A stretch of DNA of 64,000 nucleotides from Schizochytrium sp. CCTCC M209059. Its lineage: Eukaryota > Sar > Bigyra > Thraustochytrida > Thraustochytriidae. The notes beneath the pieces are model-generated. The model was not told the origin of the DNA. It saw nothing but the letters and a program-made list of their open reading frames with translations, and ran no database searches. A program made the position numbers and the translations under genes. Positions 37,101 through 48,512 of the stretch are shown piece after piece; position 1 is the stretch's first letter; each line of letters begins with the position of its first letter. The stretch is taken from the NCBI GenBank assembly GCA_000818945.1, contig KN805376.1, positions 90,866 to 154,865 of the forward strand, written 5' to 3'.

Positions 37101-38417
37101 CGGAGGGTCCACACGGGAGCAAGGGCCTGCAATTGCACACGAAAAGAGCACTTGCGGATCATCGATCCATTCAAGGTTTGTCGGCAACTCTTCGCGGAGA
37201 CCTGACACGATGCTGCACAATTGGTGCGCCACGGAACGTAGACAAATGCGAACGTCTTTACCCTGGGCGTCGCAAGCGCGGAAGAAATGAACGGCGCCGA
37301 CTGTCCATGGCGGGGCGCGCGACAATTTGCGGGCAACAAGCTTTGAAATACGGGGAATGCCGACGTTTGAAGTGGACCCTATGCTTCTGGTACTGCCCCC
37401 GCCACCTCCTAGCCCTCCCAGACCGCGCGTGTCTCTACCACCGCTCAAGAATCTGCTGTTTCCGCTCCCGCCACCAACGCTACTGTTGCTGCTAATTCGT
37501 CGAATGCTACCACCGCTCGAGCTCCCATTGCTGCCGAGGCCAATTCGCTTGGGTGTAAAATTGCAGACACCCTTGTCGAGGCAAATAGCAGCGCAGAGAA
37601 CCGATTTGCCGCATTCTTGCGGTCCCGTGAGAACCGAGACTCGCGTGCGAGAATCTCGGTCCTCAATGAGCGATCGAATTTCGTTCAAATTGTGCATTTG
37701 AGATCCGGGCAAGTACTCGAGGGCTTTGCGCCGTACTTCTGCCAGTGCGTCAAACGTGTGTGTGCATCCAAGAAGAGCCCATGGCGCCTCGGGGTCGAAC
37801 TCGACGCCATTTTTTGCAGCGATGCGAATTCTTTCTGCCAAGCTCAGCATGGACATATCAAACTGATCGTCTTTCGGCCATGCGTGGAGGGTATTTCCCT
37901 TGAGTACGACACGCATAATTTGAGGCCAGTCCTGCGTTTTCATGGCCGCTTTATCAATGGCAATTTGGACCATGCACGCCGGCTTCGACCAGGCAGCGTG
38001 CCGAAATTCGGAAGCGCAGCGGAAAAATTGCGGATTTTTTGGTACATTGCGGAGATATCCGTCGCTCACACAAGAGAGGAATACTTGGCATCTATCAATT
38101 CGCCGTCCATGGTGCTCTAAGATTGCGTGCTTGTCAGACTTGATCTCTTCTTGTCCTTCGTCTATGGCCTCGAGCATTCCATCGTGAGACACGAGGCTGA
38201 TGTTGAGTTCTGGGTGACGCGCAAACCAGCGAACAATCTTGCGCACGCGGCCCTCTGCCTCGCTCATTTTCGCTGCGCGATTCAGATAGTCTACATCGCC
38301 CTGGTGATACGCTTTTTCTGCGAAGACGGCACCGGTGTTTGCGTGCGAGGCATACGAGACGTAGACTTCAACAAAGGTACCATCATCCTCATTGCTCGTC
38401 CACGCTTGACGGCCCAT
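34128..38417 (-). CDS. TIR-NACHT-WD40 STAND protein (NLR-like)
   Basis: Signal-transduction ATPase of 1429 aa from the ATG at 38417 (upstream only TTG). Residues about 15-205 are TIR-like: VYVSYASH, then ISLVSHDGMLEAID, then CQVFLSCVSDGYLRN. The segment FRCASEFRHA resembles the Trp/Cys-x2-Glu motif with the NADase-type Glu, here about residue 137. A NACHT-type NTPase follows with Walker A GPQECGKS (about 265-272) and Walker B VVILDGINEAD (about 443-453). Between them sits a Gly/Ser-rich insert of about 55 aa. A helical arm domain then leads to 13-14 WD40 repeats from about residue 820 to the end, enough for two propellers (units such as GHLAPVRSV and GSDDTTVRVW). The family logic is that repeats sense a ligand, NACHT oligomerises and TIR signals. 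The ligand and output are unknown. Confidence 0.9.
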   Translation of the reverse strand: MGRQAWTSNEDDGTFVEVYVSYASHANTGAVFAEKAYHQGDVDYLNRAAKMSEAEGRVRKIVRWFARHPELNISLVSHDGMLEAIDEGQEEIKSDKHAILEHHGRRIDRCQVFLSCVSDGYLRNVPKNPQFFRCASEFRHAAWSKPACMVQIAIDKAAMKTQDWPQIMRVVLKGNTLHAWPKDDQFDMSMLSLAERIRIAAKNGVEFDPEAPWALLGCTHTFDALAEVRRKALEYLPGSQMHNLNEIRSLIEDRDSRTRVSVLTGPQECGKSVLCAAICLDKGVCNFTPKRIGLGSNGSSSGGSIRRISSNSSVGGGSGNSRFLSGGRDTRGLGGLGGGGGSTRSIGSTSNVGIPRISKLVARKLSRAPPWTVGAVHFFRACDAQGKDVRICLRSVAHQLCSIVSGLREELPTNLEWIDDPQVLFSCAIAGPCSRVDPPPERIVVILDGINEADPAHRDILMRLILQSWARETPEWLHLLVSLQTPGPLTRTSLERAGHTILDLDDALPYLEAAKYFGSILEPFVANKSDIDALLPMLQLHGASSYLFGEIFRNRLFARSPEGGLPVTSLMSKIPLGLDGLLRDSYHSLLQAAFFGERNALNAFLSVLCAAREPVPVEYILVLISSEEAKRLLAAPTRIIVHEASTLRFAHSFVPEFFVDDARAGVDAVVSLEEGHRRLAHICGLMNDDFASRHTLYHLAQAGQRAAALELLDDFFWVKQAISCSGTDVSVAHRYERLGALVQDCVAESLLMDSDAAQLMRKAMGALSQDVDELASQIIARLPESHALHASMTESFMNRSWLKPMRLSLEHPRGPLLEILETNSCGVCCVAMEEYRAFAGCEDGAIWVWQVNSGRLLGVWRGHRGHVKGIAIGARLVVSGSQDATVRAWDFASGRPIYVLSGHLAPVRSVAIGQGIIASGSDDTTVRVWSALSFEPIFLLVGHLAPVSSLALDGTRLVSGAWDLTVRVWDMDTGREVGVLHGSEAPVLSVATQDDLVVAVAADHSLRAWSTSTGAQLYKVAAQATQVALSDGRLFVAGERGLIQVWDAQTCTHIRDMVGHGGEVTSLFPLDGRVILSGSVDGSVRVWDAHAAAAGAIQEHEGKVRCLVAYGDRVVSGGEDGVLRVWDLRTALELDDLGFDNADVVGMSSPGSQQSYQREPEPIQALDFWETLIVAASGASVSVWDIALRERLHLLRGHSAPVTKVSIEERGATILSASSDRSVRVWDTNTGQLRHVLRRHCASVTSLSLNGSTLATGGDDAIVCLWDIKTGQSKFAVDHDERVRSVVFRGKYLVVGLFNGSIHVWDATTGRILVVLQGHQAPVVDLTLSQTGSPILVSRDCWGYTCFWDLQEGIQISQEQADVSTWNAVSFAHGRLGLGGDTVGFSIDVPFTCALNYNGTVVAGDRNGVVHFLEVVHTQMRPRIMQRRP

Positions 38418-40527
<2,110 letters not shown>

Positions 40528-43500
40528 TCATTCCCGTTGACTCGCCGATCCAGATTGTTGGGGATCGACACATATGAAAGCTTTAAAACCTTTGATCCGC
40601 TGCTTTGCAGATTTGTCGAGAAGCTGAAGAAGGTCCAGAATATGAAGGTGTGCGTCATCAGCGTCCTGGTCGCCTCGGTTGCTGGGCTTGCAAAATCGAA
40701 CAGCGAGATGGAACACGAGCTGGACCCACTGATTGAAGGGGACCTCATGCGCGCGAAGAGAACCAGGGGCGCCAGGCTTGCGAATACTCGCGTCAAGAAA
40801 GAGCTGTAAGAGTTCCACTTTGGAGCAGAGCGATGGACATACGAGAAAGTCCGTGGCAAAAAGAACCATCTCCTCAATCGTGATTGTCTTTTTGGAAACC
40901 GTGCGGCCCCGTTTTTCGGCTACGAGGGCATAAAAAAGATACACAAGCTTGAGTTGCGAGACATTGGCCTGGAGAATCTTGCGAATGGCTCCGGTCGCGA
41001 GTCGCTTCGACTCCTTCTGGTACCTCCGACTTCGCGATTCTATATCTAGACCCGCCTTGACACAAGACGGCACGAGGCTCTCCTTGCAATATGTGAGCGA
41101 TGGACATCCCATCTTAGCAACCACGCGATCGAGTGCTTTGGTGAATCCCTCAAAGTCAAGATATTGGGCCTTTTCGGTACCATTTTCATAGGCTGCGTCA
41201 ATGACTGCGTCTCGATCGAAGAGGGAAAGCTTGAGAGCACCCGCATCGAGAAGCTGGCGCAGTCCCTCACGAGTCATGCCCTTTGGGGGCGTCGAAAATG
41301 AGCGATATAGCGCGTACAAAAGACCGAACTTCTCCAGACCTCCTCCCGTGGCTGCCAAAACGGCTTCGTCCTTGGCGTCAATGTACTGCAGATGCACCGC
41401 GACAAGAACTTGAACCTGAGGGGTTTGTTGTGCAGCTTTGTGAAAGACATCGGTGCAGTCAGAATCAAGTACAGAAGATGGCGGCACGGGTTTGGCCTGA
41501 GGTCCGCCACCCCCTACAGAGCGCGAGCTGGGCGTTCGATTGAGTTTGGCGCCCGTGAGACTACGACTCGACATGGAAGCCCGTGAAGGAGTCGAAGCGA
41601 GCGTGCCCAGGGCAGAAGGTGACTTAGCGACAGCGGTGGCTATTTTAGTCTTGTTCATGACTTGAGCCCGTTTCAGCGCCCGTGCTTTACGCCTCTCTTG
41701 AAGTTTTTGCTGAAGCTTTTCGTTTTGTCGCATTCGCTCCGAACTGAGCAGCGAAGCAATTTTTTTCACCTCTTGACCGTGCTCGGCGAGAATTTCGGCC
41801 TTTTCCTGTTCGTTCGCTTGCTTTTCGTTGGCGGATTCCATCTTTTCTACGAGCTTGGCTGTTTGCTCTGCCGTGGCTTTCATTTGCTCTTCAAATTCCT
41901 TGCGTAGTTTCTCGGCAATTTCCGCAGCTGCCTCGGCCTTGAAGGTTTCCTTGAGCGCCTCGAGATCTTCCGTGCGGTCGCGCATTTGGTATATCATTTC
42001 GGCAGCTTCTGCCTCGGCGCTCTGACGCACATATTCCTCTTCCTCCTGCTGCAGGCGCTGACGTTCCTCTTCGGCCTCGGGTGGAAGTTCCCACTCGCAT
42101 TCTCCCGACTCGCTGTTGTAAAAGAACACATCGCCGGTGACTGGGTCCTCGCACTCGCTCCAGTTGACAATTTGCCGTCGTACAAAGGCGCGCTGACGAA
42201 CTTGTTCGGCCTCGGATATCTCGAGCGGGTCACCTCCGTCAGTGGCGGCCTCTCCATGCAAAGTAGCCTCTTCGCTATCGTCCTGAAGACCTGGTGGGGC
42301 GCTCCATGTGGATTCGCCCGTGATAGCGTTCCAATAAAAGGGCTCACCCGTTTCCTTGTCAATGAACTGGGCCCACTCGCCGCGCCAGTCCAGAATTTGG
42401 CCATCCTGACGCCTTGTGCTCCATGGCGTGCTGGCCCGATCGTCTTGCGCGGTGTCATCGAGAGGGTGATTAAAGACGTCCCACGTTTCTTCGCCGCCCG
42501 AGGTCATGCCGGCCGTCCCTGGGGCCTGCAGAAAGGATGCGGCACGCATGCTACCGTCGAGCATGGGAAGGCCCGTAAAGTCCTGGTATGTCTGAGCAGA
42601 CTGGGGACGCATGGAATTGAAATAGTCTGCGCCCATGTTAAAACCAGCAGTCTGAGGCCGAGCATTGAAAAAGCTGCTTCCTTGCGAGTCGTACGGAAGA
42701 CTGTCAAACTGATGTTGCGTCCACACCATTGTCGAGGCGCGCTCGTACTGAGACTTGTAAAGTGTGCTCATGAGCTCTTCAATATATTTTGCGCATTCGT
42801 CCTGGCCATTAAGACTTGCCAGGTCCTGTGCAGTGTACCCTTGATGATTTGCTAAGCGGACAAGGTCGAGATCGAGAAAGCCCTTGAAAGCCTTTATACA
42901 CTCGAGACTGCCATTGCATGCTGCAGCATGCAAAGCGGAGTCACCAAAACTGTCCTGGATCATGAGCATTTTGTGAATATCGCAACGGGGATTGTCGAGA
43001 ATTTCAGTGACGATATGTTTCCGATTGGTAGCGCATGCGGTAAAGAGCGGGACGCGACCATTTTCGTCTACTGCGAAGAGGTCCCCATTAGCATCCATGA
43101 GCATCTTGCATGAGGCGATACAGCTGCACACGTGCAAAGGTGTAAAGCCCTTTTTGTTCCTAATGTTCACATCAATCTCTTCTTGTTCCAGCAAAAGCTG
43201 CAGTGTTTCCTGGTGGCCATAGTACGCAGCCACATGCAAAGGGCGGTCGCCTTCGGAGTCACCAAGATTAAGCAAGTCGGGTCGGTTGTGCAAAAGCTCG
43301 ACGCAGCAGTCGACGTGATTTTGAGCCGCAGCGTAAAAGAGGGGAGTTCGCCCAGAGCTGTCGAAAGCAGTGAATCTCAGGTTTCGCTCTAGCGCTCGCT
43401 TGAGAGATGATAAATGACCTTCGTGAGAGGCGATATGCACCGCGAACTTGTCATCATACATTTCGTCATCCTCGAGCTCGGCGTTATATTGACTGACGCT

Positions 43501-43674
43501 GTTGGCTGCCGCCGCCGCAGCCGCAGCAGCAGCAGCAGCAGCAGCTCCTCTTGGAGAGACGGGCGGCAGTGAATCTTCATGCGCCTTGACCTCGTCAGCG
43601 AGCTCGCCAGGTTCAAAACCAGGCTTGATGAGCTGTTCAAAGCCGGCCTCGCGTGCACTCGCTGGCGCCTCCAT
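40528..43674 (-). CDS. Ankyrin-repeat and tandem WW-domain coiled-coil protein
   Basis: Scaffold-type protein, 1048 aa from the ATG at 43674. The frame continues to another ATG at 44013, but the extra 113 aa look like leader sequence. Order: acidic N-terminus, a run of about 14 Ala, then about six ankyrin repeats (SGRTPLFYAAAQNHVDCCVELL, each 33 aa). Two WW domains follow at about 425 (WAQFIDKETGEPFYWN) and 505 (WSECEDPVTGDVFFYN), both keeping the two Trp and central aromatic pair. Next are a long Glu/Lys coiled coil and a Ser/Pro-rich link. The C-terminal helical region of about 270 aa may be EF-hand-like without obvious calcium loops (FGLLYALYRSFSTPPKGMTREG). WW domains bind Pro-rich ligands, so an adaptor role is likely. 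No catalytic domain is seen. Confidence 0.87.
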   Translation of the reverse strand: MEAPASAREAGFEQLIKPGFEPGELADEVKAHEDSLPPVSPRGAAAAAAAAAAAAAANSVSQYNAELEDDEMYDDKFAVHIASHEGHLSSLKRALERNLRFTAFDSSGRTPLFYAAAQNHVDCCVELLHNRPDLLNLGDSEGDRPLHVAAYYGHQETLQLLLEQEEIDVNIRNKKGFTPLHVCSCIASCKMLMDANGDLFAVDENGRVPLFTACATNRKHIVTEILDNPRCDIHKMLMIQDSFGDSALHAAACNGSLECIKAFKGFLDLDLVRLANHQGYTAQDLASLNGQDECAKYIEELMSTLYKSQYERASTMVWTQHQFDSLPYDSQGSSFFNARPQTAGFNMGADYFNSMRPQSAQTYQDFTGLPMLDGSMRAASFLQAPGTAGMTSGGEETWDVFNHPLDDTAQDDRASTPWSTRRQDGQILDWRGEWAQFIDKETGEPFYWNAITGESTWSAPPGLQDDSEEATLHGEAATDGGDPLEISEAEQVRQRAFVRRQIVNWSECEDPVTGDVFFYNSESGECEWELPPEAEEERQRLQQEEEEYVRQSAEAEAAEMIYQMRDRTEDLEALKETFKAEAAAEIAEKLRKEFEEQMKATAEQTAKLVEKMESANEKQANEQEKAEILAEHGQEVKKIASLLSSERMRQNEKLQQKLQERRKARALKRAQVMNKTKIATAVAKSPSALGTLASTPSRASMSSRSLTGAKLNRTPSSRSVGGGGPQAKPVPPSSVLDSDCTDVFHKAAQQTPQVQVLVAVHLQYIDAKDEAVLAATGGGLEKFGLLYALYRSFSTPPKGMTREGLRQLLDAGALKLSLFDRDAVIDAAYENGTEKAQYLDFEGFTKALDRVVAKMGCPSLTYCKESLVPSCVKAGLDIESRSRRYQKESKRLATGAIRKILQANVSQLKLVYLFYALVAEKRGRTVSKKTITIEEMVLFATDFLVCPSLCSKVELLQLFLDASIRKPGAPGSLRAHEVPFNQWVQLVFHLAVRFCKPSNRGDQDADDAHLHILDLLQLLDKSAKQRIKGFKAFICVDPQQSGSASQRE

Positions 43675-44425
43675 CAGAGCGCGCGAATGATGAATTAAGA
43701 TTCTCGTCTCGACACGAGACGCGAGACACGAGACGCCCGGGTGCGTCTTCCTCCCGACTTTCGCCTCGATACGTCGCCCTCGCGTGGCTAAAGCCCCGAC
43801 GCGTGCCGCGCCACCCTGTTTGCGGGAGATCTCGGACAAACTCGTCGCAAACCTCGAAGCGCAACACGCCAAAAAGTCTCCTTTCCAAAGGGTTAAATCA
43901 GAGAAAAGAGGAAAAAAGCTCGAGAGCTGCCCAGCCTTTTGTTTCGCATTCCCTGCTTCGACGCGCCCGTGGGGGCGCGGGGTTCCTGTCAAAATTCGGT
44001 CGAGGGCGGTCATTCATTCATTTACGCATTCATTCATTCATTCATCCATTTATTTATTCGGACAGACAAACAAACAGACAGACAGATAGTCGGTCAGTCA
44101 GTCAGTCAGTCAAACAGTCAATTCGTTCCCAGTCTGTCTATACTCTAATCATCCTTCGAAGGGAGACAGATAGACAGATGCTCAATAGAAACCAGACAAA
44201 GAGGCACAAGAAAAATGACACCGAGCCCGCGGTCAGCGGCGACGTAGATCCGTTGAAATTCCTCCGTGCGCCGCGCAGATCTGCTGTCACATAAGTGCCG
44301 CGTGTCTGTGCAAGATGGGGACCAGATTCGGCAATTATAACGTGCTCGCTTGGAGCAGCCAAATCGAAGACGCAAGACAACACGAGACGCGACAGAGCGA
44401 GCCCAACGCGGACTCGGAGACGTCG

Positions 44426-44458
<33 letters not shown>

Positions 44459-44464
44459 AGAACC
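43675..44464. other. Divergent intergenic region with several microsatellites
   Basis: Promoter region shared by the ankyrin-WW gene (-) and the FKBP gene (+). It contains (cattcatt)n at about 44011-44050, (cagt)n at about 44090-44112, and (ga)n at about 44425-44456 directly in front of the FKBP start. No gene is seen. Confidence 0.55.
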
Positions 44465-45472
44465 ATGCTGGGCAGAACACTCGCTGCGCGGCTGCCTTTG
44501 GTGGCCCGCGCGGCTCCGGCAATGAGGTCGTCGTCATCGTCTGGCCGAAGCATCGGCCAGCATGCGAGACTGGCGGCGCCGGCGACTGCGCCGAAGACGA
44601 CGAGAGCGCTCTCGTCGACGACGGGGGCCAACGTGCCGCCGCCGCCGGGAGACGTGGTGAAGAAGGGTGACCGCGTAGAGGTGAATCTCGTTCTCCGAGA
44701 CCCGTCCATGAAGGAGAATGGAGGTCTTTTGGTCGACACCAAGGCCGACGACTCCTCGCCGGTGAGCTTTGTTGTTGGTCAGGGCCAGGTCCTGGTTGGT
44801 CTGGAAAATCGTGTGATCGGCATGGCCGTCGGCGAATCATGGAAAGCGACCTTTGGTCCCGACGAGGCATTCGGACACGTGACTCCTGACCGTGTGGTCA
44901 AGGTGCCGCTTCGCAAGGATGACGAAGGCCAAATCGTCGAAGCTGTTCCCCAGATTGGCCACGTCGTGCACCTTAGCAATGGCGCCGTGGGCACCGTGGT
45001 GGACACTACAGGTGACTACGTCGAGATCGACACGAACCACAAGATGGCCGGCAAGGACATTGAGGTGGAGCTGACCCTGCTGGAGATCAAGGATGAGCTC
45101 GAGGAAGCCTGGAGTGGTATTCGAGTCGAGACTGTGGCCGAAGGCGACAATCTCAACTACCCAAACAATGGCGATATGGTTCATGTACACTACACCCTGC
45201 AGCTCGCGAGCAATGGCAAGGTGGTGGACTCCTCGACGGCCTCGGGTCGGCCGCTCAGCTTCCAGATTGGCATGGGCCGTGTGATCGCAGGTTGGGACCA
45301 AGGGATCCTCAGGCTCAGTTTGGGCGAGCGGGCGCGCCTCTACGTCGCATCTGAGTTTGGCTACGGATCTCAGGGTGCTGGAGGTGGCCTGATTCCTCCC
45401 AATGAGAACTTGGTCTTTGACGTCGAGCTCGTTGGCATCAATGAGCTTCGCCCGCCCTCGTCCAAGCTCTAG
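44465..45472 (+). CDS. Two-domain FKBP-type peptidyl-prolyl isomerase: SlyD-like plus FKBP12-like, with presequence
   Basis: Peptidyl-prolyl cis-trans isomerase/chaperone of 335 aa. The ATG at 44465 (context aaccATGc) opens an Arg/Ala/Ser-rich presequence of about 50 aa without acidic residues, pointing to mitochondria. An upstream in-frame ATG at 44315 would add a (GA)n-encoded Glu-Arg repeat and is less likely. Domain 1 is like bacterial SlyD, including the insert-in-flap region (GQGQVLVGLENRVIGMAVGE, EAFGHVTPDRVVKVP, and VDTTGDYVEIDTNHKMAGK). Domain 2 is a canonical FKBP (VHVHYTLQL, VIAGWDQGILRLSLGERARL, FGYGSQGAGG, IPPNENLVFDVEL). Both lie in one frame. The SlyD half suggests a bacterial or organellar origin fused to a eukaryotic-type FKBP. 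Confidence 0.9.
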   Translation: MLGRTLAARLPLVARAAPAMRSSSSSGRSIGQHARLAAPATAPKTTRALSSTTGANVPPPPGDVVKKGDRVEVNLVLRDPSMKENGGLLVDTKADDSSPVSFVVGQGQVLVGLENRVIGMAVGESWKATFGPDEAFGHVTPDRVVKVPLRKDDEGQIVEAVPQIGHVVHLSNGAVGTVVDTTGDYVEIDTNHKMAGKDIEVELTLLEIKDELEEAWSGIRVETVAEGDNLNYPNNGDMVHVHYTLQLASNGKVVDSSTASGRPLSFQIGMGRVIAGWDQGILRLSLGERARLYVASEFGYGSQGAGGGLIPPNENLVFDVELVGINELRPPSSKL

Positions 45473-45670
45473 GTTTCCGACATATTCGCCAGGTAGGTTC
45501 AAGTACATCTTTTATTGTTCAGGTATTCTTTTAGCAGTGTCGTATTTCTCTTTTTTGATTTTTGTTTGGGGAAGCAAAATACTTCTCAGACTGGCTGGAG
45601 AGCATTTTGTCAAAGAAAGCTCACCGTCCGTCCGCTGAAGAATTGTCTCCTGGTGCTGGCCGCTCGGGCT

Positions 45671-47996
45671 TTATAGAGAGTTTGCGAGCGATGCTGGGAG
45701 AAGACCTCCTACTGAAAAAGAGGCTTCCATACTCTCTGAGCCGCCAAACAACTCGGCATCAATACGCGATTGTTCCTGAAGCTGCCTGCGCGTTAGTTCA
45801 ACCATGTCATGGCAAGTTTCACGTGTGACAATTTTTTGCACGTCCGTAGGAAGCTTTCGTAGCCTGATTCGCCATTCTACTTCCTCGGGAGGAATCTGCG
45901 CGCGACGAGTGTGGTTTCGCTGTGGGCCGCACGAGTGGAGAATCATGTCGCAGTCGGCGCAATACTCGGCATGGCACGATGCGCAACGTAATAAAGCATC
46001 ATTATCGCACGATGGGTCCTCGCACCAGCCTTCGCTGTTGAGCAAATAAGGCTCTGTCCATACTGTAACCTGCAGGCCAGGGCAGTGAAAGTAGAACTGC
46101 TTGGACTCTTGGTCGAGGATCTTTTGCCACTGCCATTGCGTGACCAACTCATCCTGAGCGACGGTAAAGAGCTTATGGTCTTTGTAAAGCTGCTTGATGT
46201 TAGCCACATGCGTCTCATTGCGGTCACGGACAATGTCGGCAATAATGTCGTTTTGCTCGCGCGCTCGGCGGGCAATGTACTCGTTGCGCGCTTTCTTTTC
46301 GCCGGCCATGCGTGCCTTCTTTGTGATCTGCCCAAAGCGCGTGGCTGCGCGCTCCTCGCGCAAAGCATGCTCGCCACCAACAATGCGAAGATGCTCCCGT
46401 CCCTCTTTGGTTCGAAAAAAGTACCGCGCGTCCTCTTCCACAACACTGAGGGCCTGAGCATAGAGCTGCTTCTCGGCTGCATCGATGCATTCTTTTCCGA
46501 GAACCTCGAGCTCATTGACCGAGAGCTGGAAACGGTGCTTGGCTTTTGCTGCGTCACGTGAGAGGCTTTCATTCTCTTGAACTTGTTCTGGACTCTGCGT
46601 GGCAAAGATTTCGATGCTGTTGTGCTCGTACGCCTCGACGGCCTCGAGAAAGGCTTTTTTACACCTTTGCACCTTGCGAAAGCACTTTTGTGCGGCCTCA
46701 TGGACCTCATTTTGTTCAATGTCGAAAACGTATATATTCTCTTGCGACGAGTCTTCGGAAAATAACTTCCCAAGGGCGTCGACGCCCGCGGGCTGCACAG
46801 GTGTTGTTGCTCCTTTGAGCGAATTTGTTTGGGTCGACGAAGTGGATCGCGAAAGCAAACCTGAAAAGATGTCTGCGGAAGAGGTGGTTGTTCCAATTCC
46901 CGAAGGAAGGCCTGCATCATTCGCGATTGCGGGTTCTGGGTTCATCTGGGGCGTAGCAAGCTCTGGAACTACTCGCGACGATGTTCCAGCCGCGTTGATA
47001 CGAAAAGTGGCACGACTCGTGAGCTGGACTCGTTGTTTGGAGACCAAGATACTGTCGGTGGGCTCAAGTTCACCAAAGGTATCGGTACGCAATTGTGTGC
47101 GCTCTTCCCAAAACTGTGCGCCAAGAATACGAGCGCAAAGGATGGCTTGCACATCGAGCACGGGTTTAAGTAGCGCTGGATGCGCGGCTGCAAAAGCTGT
47201 GAATGCACCAAGGTCCATCTCGAGTGCCTTTTGCAGACGAGTCTCGATCATCGGCTGTACGGGGATGGTCAATTCTTTCGAAGTTTCTCGGTCTTCTTTT
47301 CTCTCTTTCCCCTCTCCCTCTCTCTTCTCCTCCCCCTCCTGCTCTTCTTCTTCTTCTTCTTCTTCTTCTTTATCGTCATCGACTTTTGGCTGTGGCCGAA
47401 CTGCTGCTGTCGCATCGCGGTCCTCCGGAGATGACTCAACAAACCACGTCGTGATGCAGTCCGCAAGGTGTTGAGGAGTTTCTTGGACCCCGTGGACCAT
47501 TCGAATTAGAGCATCGCACTGATACTTATCAATGGTTTGGCGGCCATCAATGTCGAATATGTCCATGGCATACTTGCAAAGACGAGTTAGATTTAGCGTG
47601 CAAAAGTTCCACACGCCAACGATGAATTCTTCAAAACTCAGGTGTTCACTGCCATCAAGATCAAATTCTGCAAAGAGGCGCTCAATAAATTTCGACTCGG
47701 CAATCCCAAAGTACTGATAGAACTCTTGAAGCGCAATTTCTCCCGAACCATCATCGTCAATTGTAACGAAAAGCTCGAAGAGACGCAAGCCCATGTTTCC
47801 GTCGCGTTTTTTCTCCTTTTTCGTGGTGCTTCTTACTGTGTCCGGGAAGATACATGATGAGCATGCGTGAGAGACGAGGGTCAGACATCTACATTACTGA
47901 TGAAACAGAAAAAGAGGAAAACTCACATTGAATCTTGTCCAGCGTCTCCATAAGACCGTTCTCAACTTTGAGAAGATAGAATTGCTTGAGCGTCAT
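45671..47996 (-). CDS. EF-hand, WW-like and B-box zinc finger protein (two exons)
   Basis: 744 aa when spliced. Exon 1 is 47996-47927, starting MTLKQFYLLKVENG; exon 2 is 47835-45671. The joint keeps the frame and extends exon 2 upstream of its first Met with no stop (reading QLRSTTKKEKKRDGNMGLRL). Near the N-terminus are three calcineurin-B-type EF-hands; the first two loops read DDDGSGEIALQEF and DLDGSEHLSFEEF, and the third (DIDGRQTIDKYQ) is weaker. The middle is acidic then coiled coil. At about residue 590 there is a WW-like module (WQWQKILDQESKQFYFHC ending TVWTEP). At about 620-660 follows a B-box-like zinc cluster (CEDPSC, CASCHAEYCADC, then His-x3-like ligands). A calcium-responsive adaptor is likely. 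It is head-to-head with the F-box-JmjC gene. Confidence 0.85.
47836..47926 (-). other. Intron, 91 nt, GTGAGT...CACAG
   Basis: On the minus strand exon 1 ends ...ATTCAAT and the donor GTGAGT follows. The acceptor CACAG ends at 47836, and exon 2 begins TAAGAAG. Removing these 91 bases joins a phase-1 codon and gives an open frame into the EF-hand region; without it exon 2 would lack its natural start. A CTGAC-like branch point is present inside. Inferred from sequence only. Confidence 0.8.
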
Positions 47997-48512
47997 GTTC
48001 TACGCGCTTGATCGTGAGTCTTTCGCATCGTCTAGCCCGCGTGTAGATGGATCACTTACACCCATGTACGGTCTCCAAGGCGTTTTGACGCCGCACGTCA
48101 TGGTTACCATTTCGGATCTCGAAGTGTCATCCGCTCCTTTGCGTCTCGCAAGCGGGCGGTAAAATTTTTGCGAACTTGCGACGCTACGACGGCTCAACTC
48201 TCGTTCCGTTGCGCGAGTTTCGTTCGAATGCGCAGACACGCAAGCTGGCAAACCAGCAAGTAAGTAAGCAAGCTGGACAGCTCGCCTGCTCTTTGCGTGT
48301 CCGTTGGGTAATACCGTGCACGATAAATGGTCTGGCTCGTCGGAGTCTCGTTGAGCTGAGCATATCATGATAGGCTGACTGTCCCAAGCCAACTCAACTG
48401 GCCCAACCAATCCGTGAACACGACGACGCAGTCGATCAGTTGGTCAGCTAGCCTAGGCGCGCACAAGGCCGGTAGAGGCGGGGAGGCGCGCTGGCCACGC
48501 GCGTTCGAAGGA
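47997..48512. promoter_or_regulatory. Divergent promoter region of the EF-hand and F-box-JmjC genes
   Basis: About 0.5 kb between two start codons pointing away from each other. It must contain both promoters. No clear TATA element could be assigned; short aagcaagc/agcaagta repeats occur at about 48255-48275. No gene is seen. Confidence 0.5.

Noticed and set aside
43675..44013. 113-residue N-terminal extension of the ankyrin-WW protein
   Set aside because: In frame with an ATG, but composition looks like leader sequence and includes repeat-derived residues; the ATG at 43674 begins the acidic domain.
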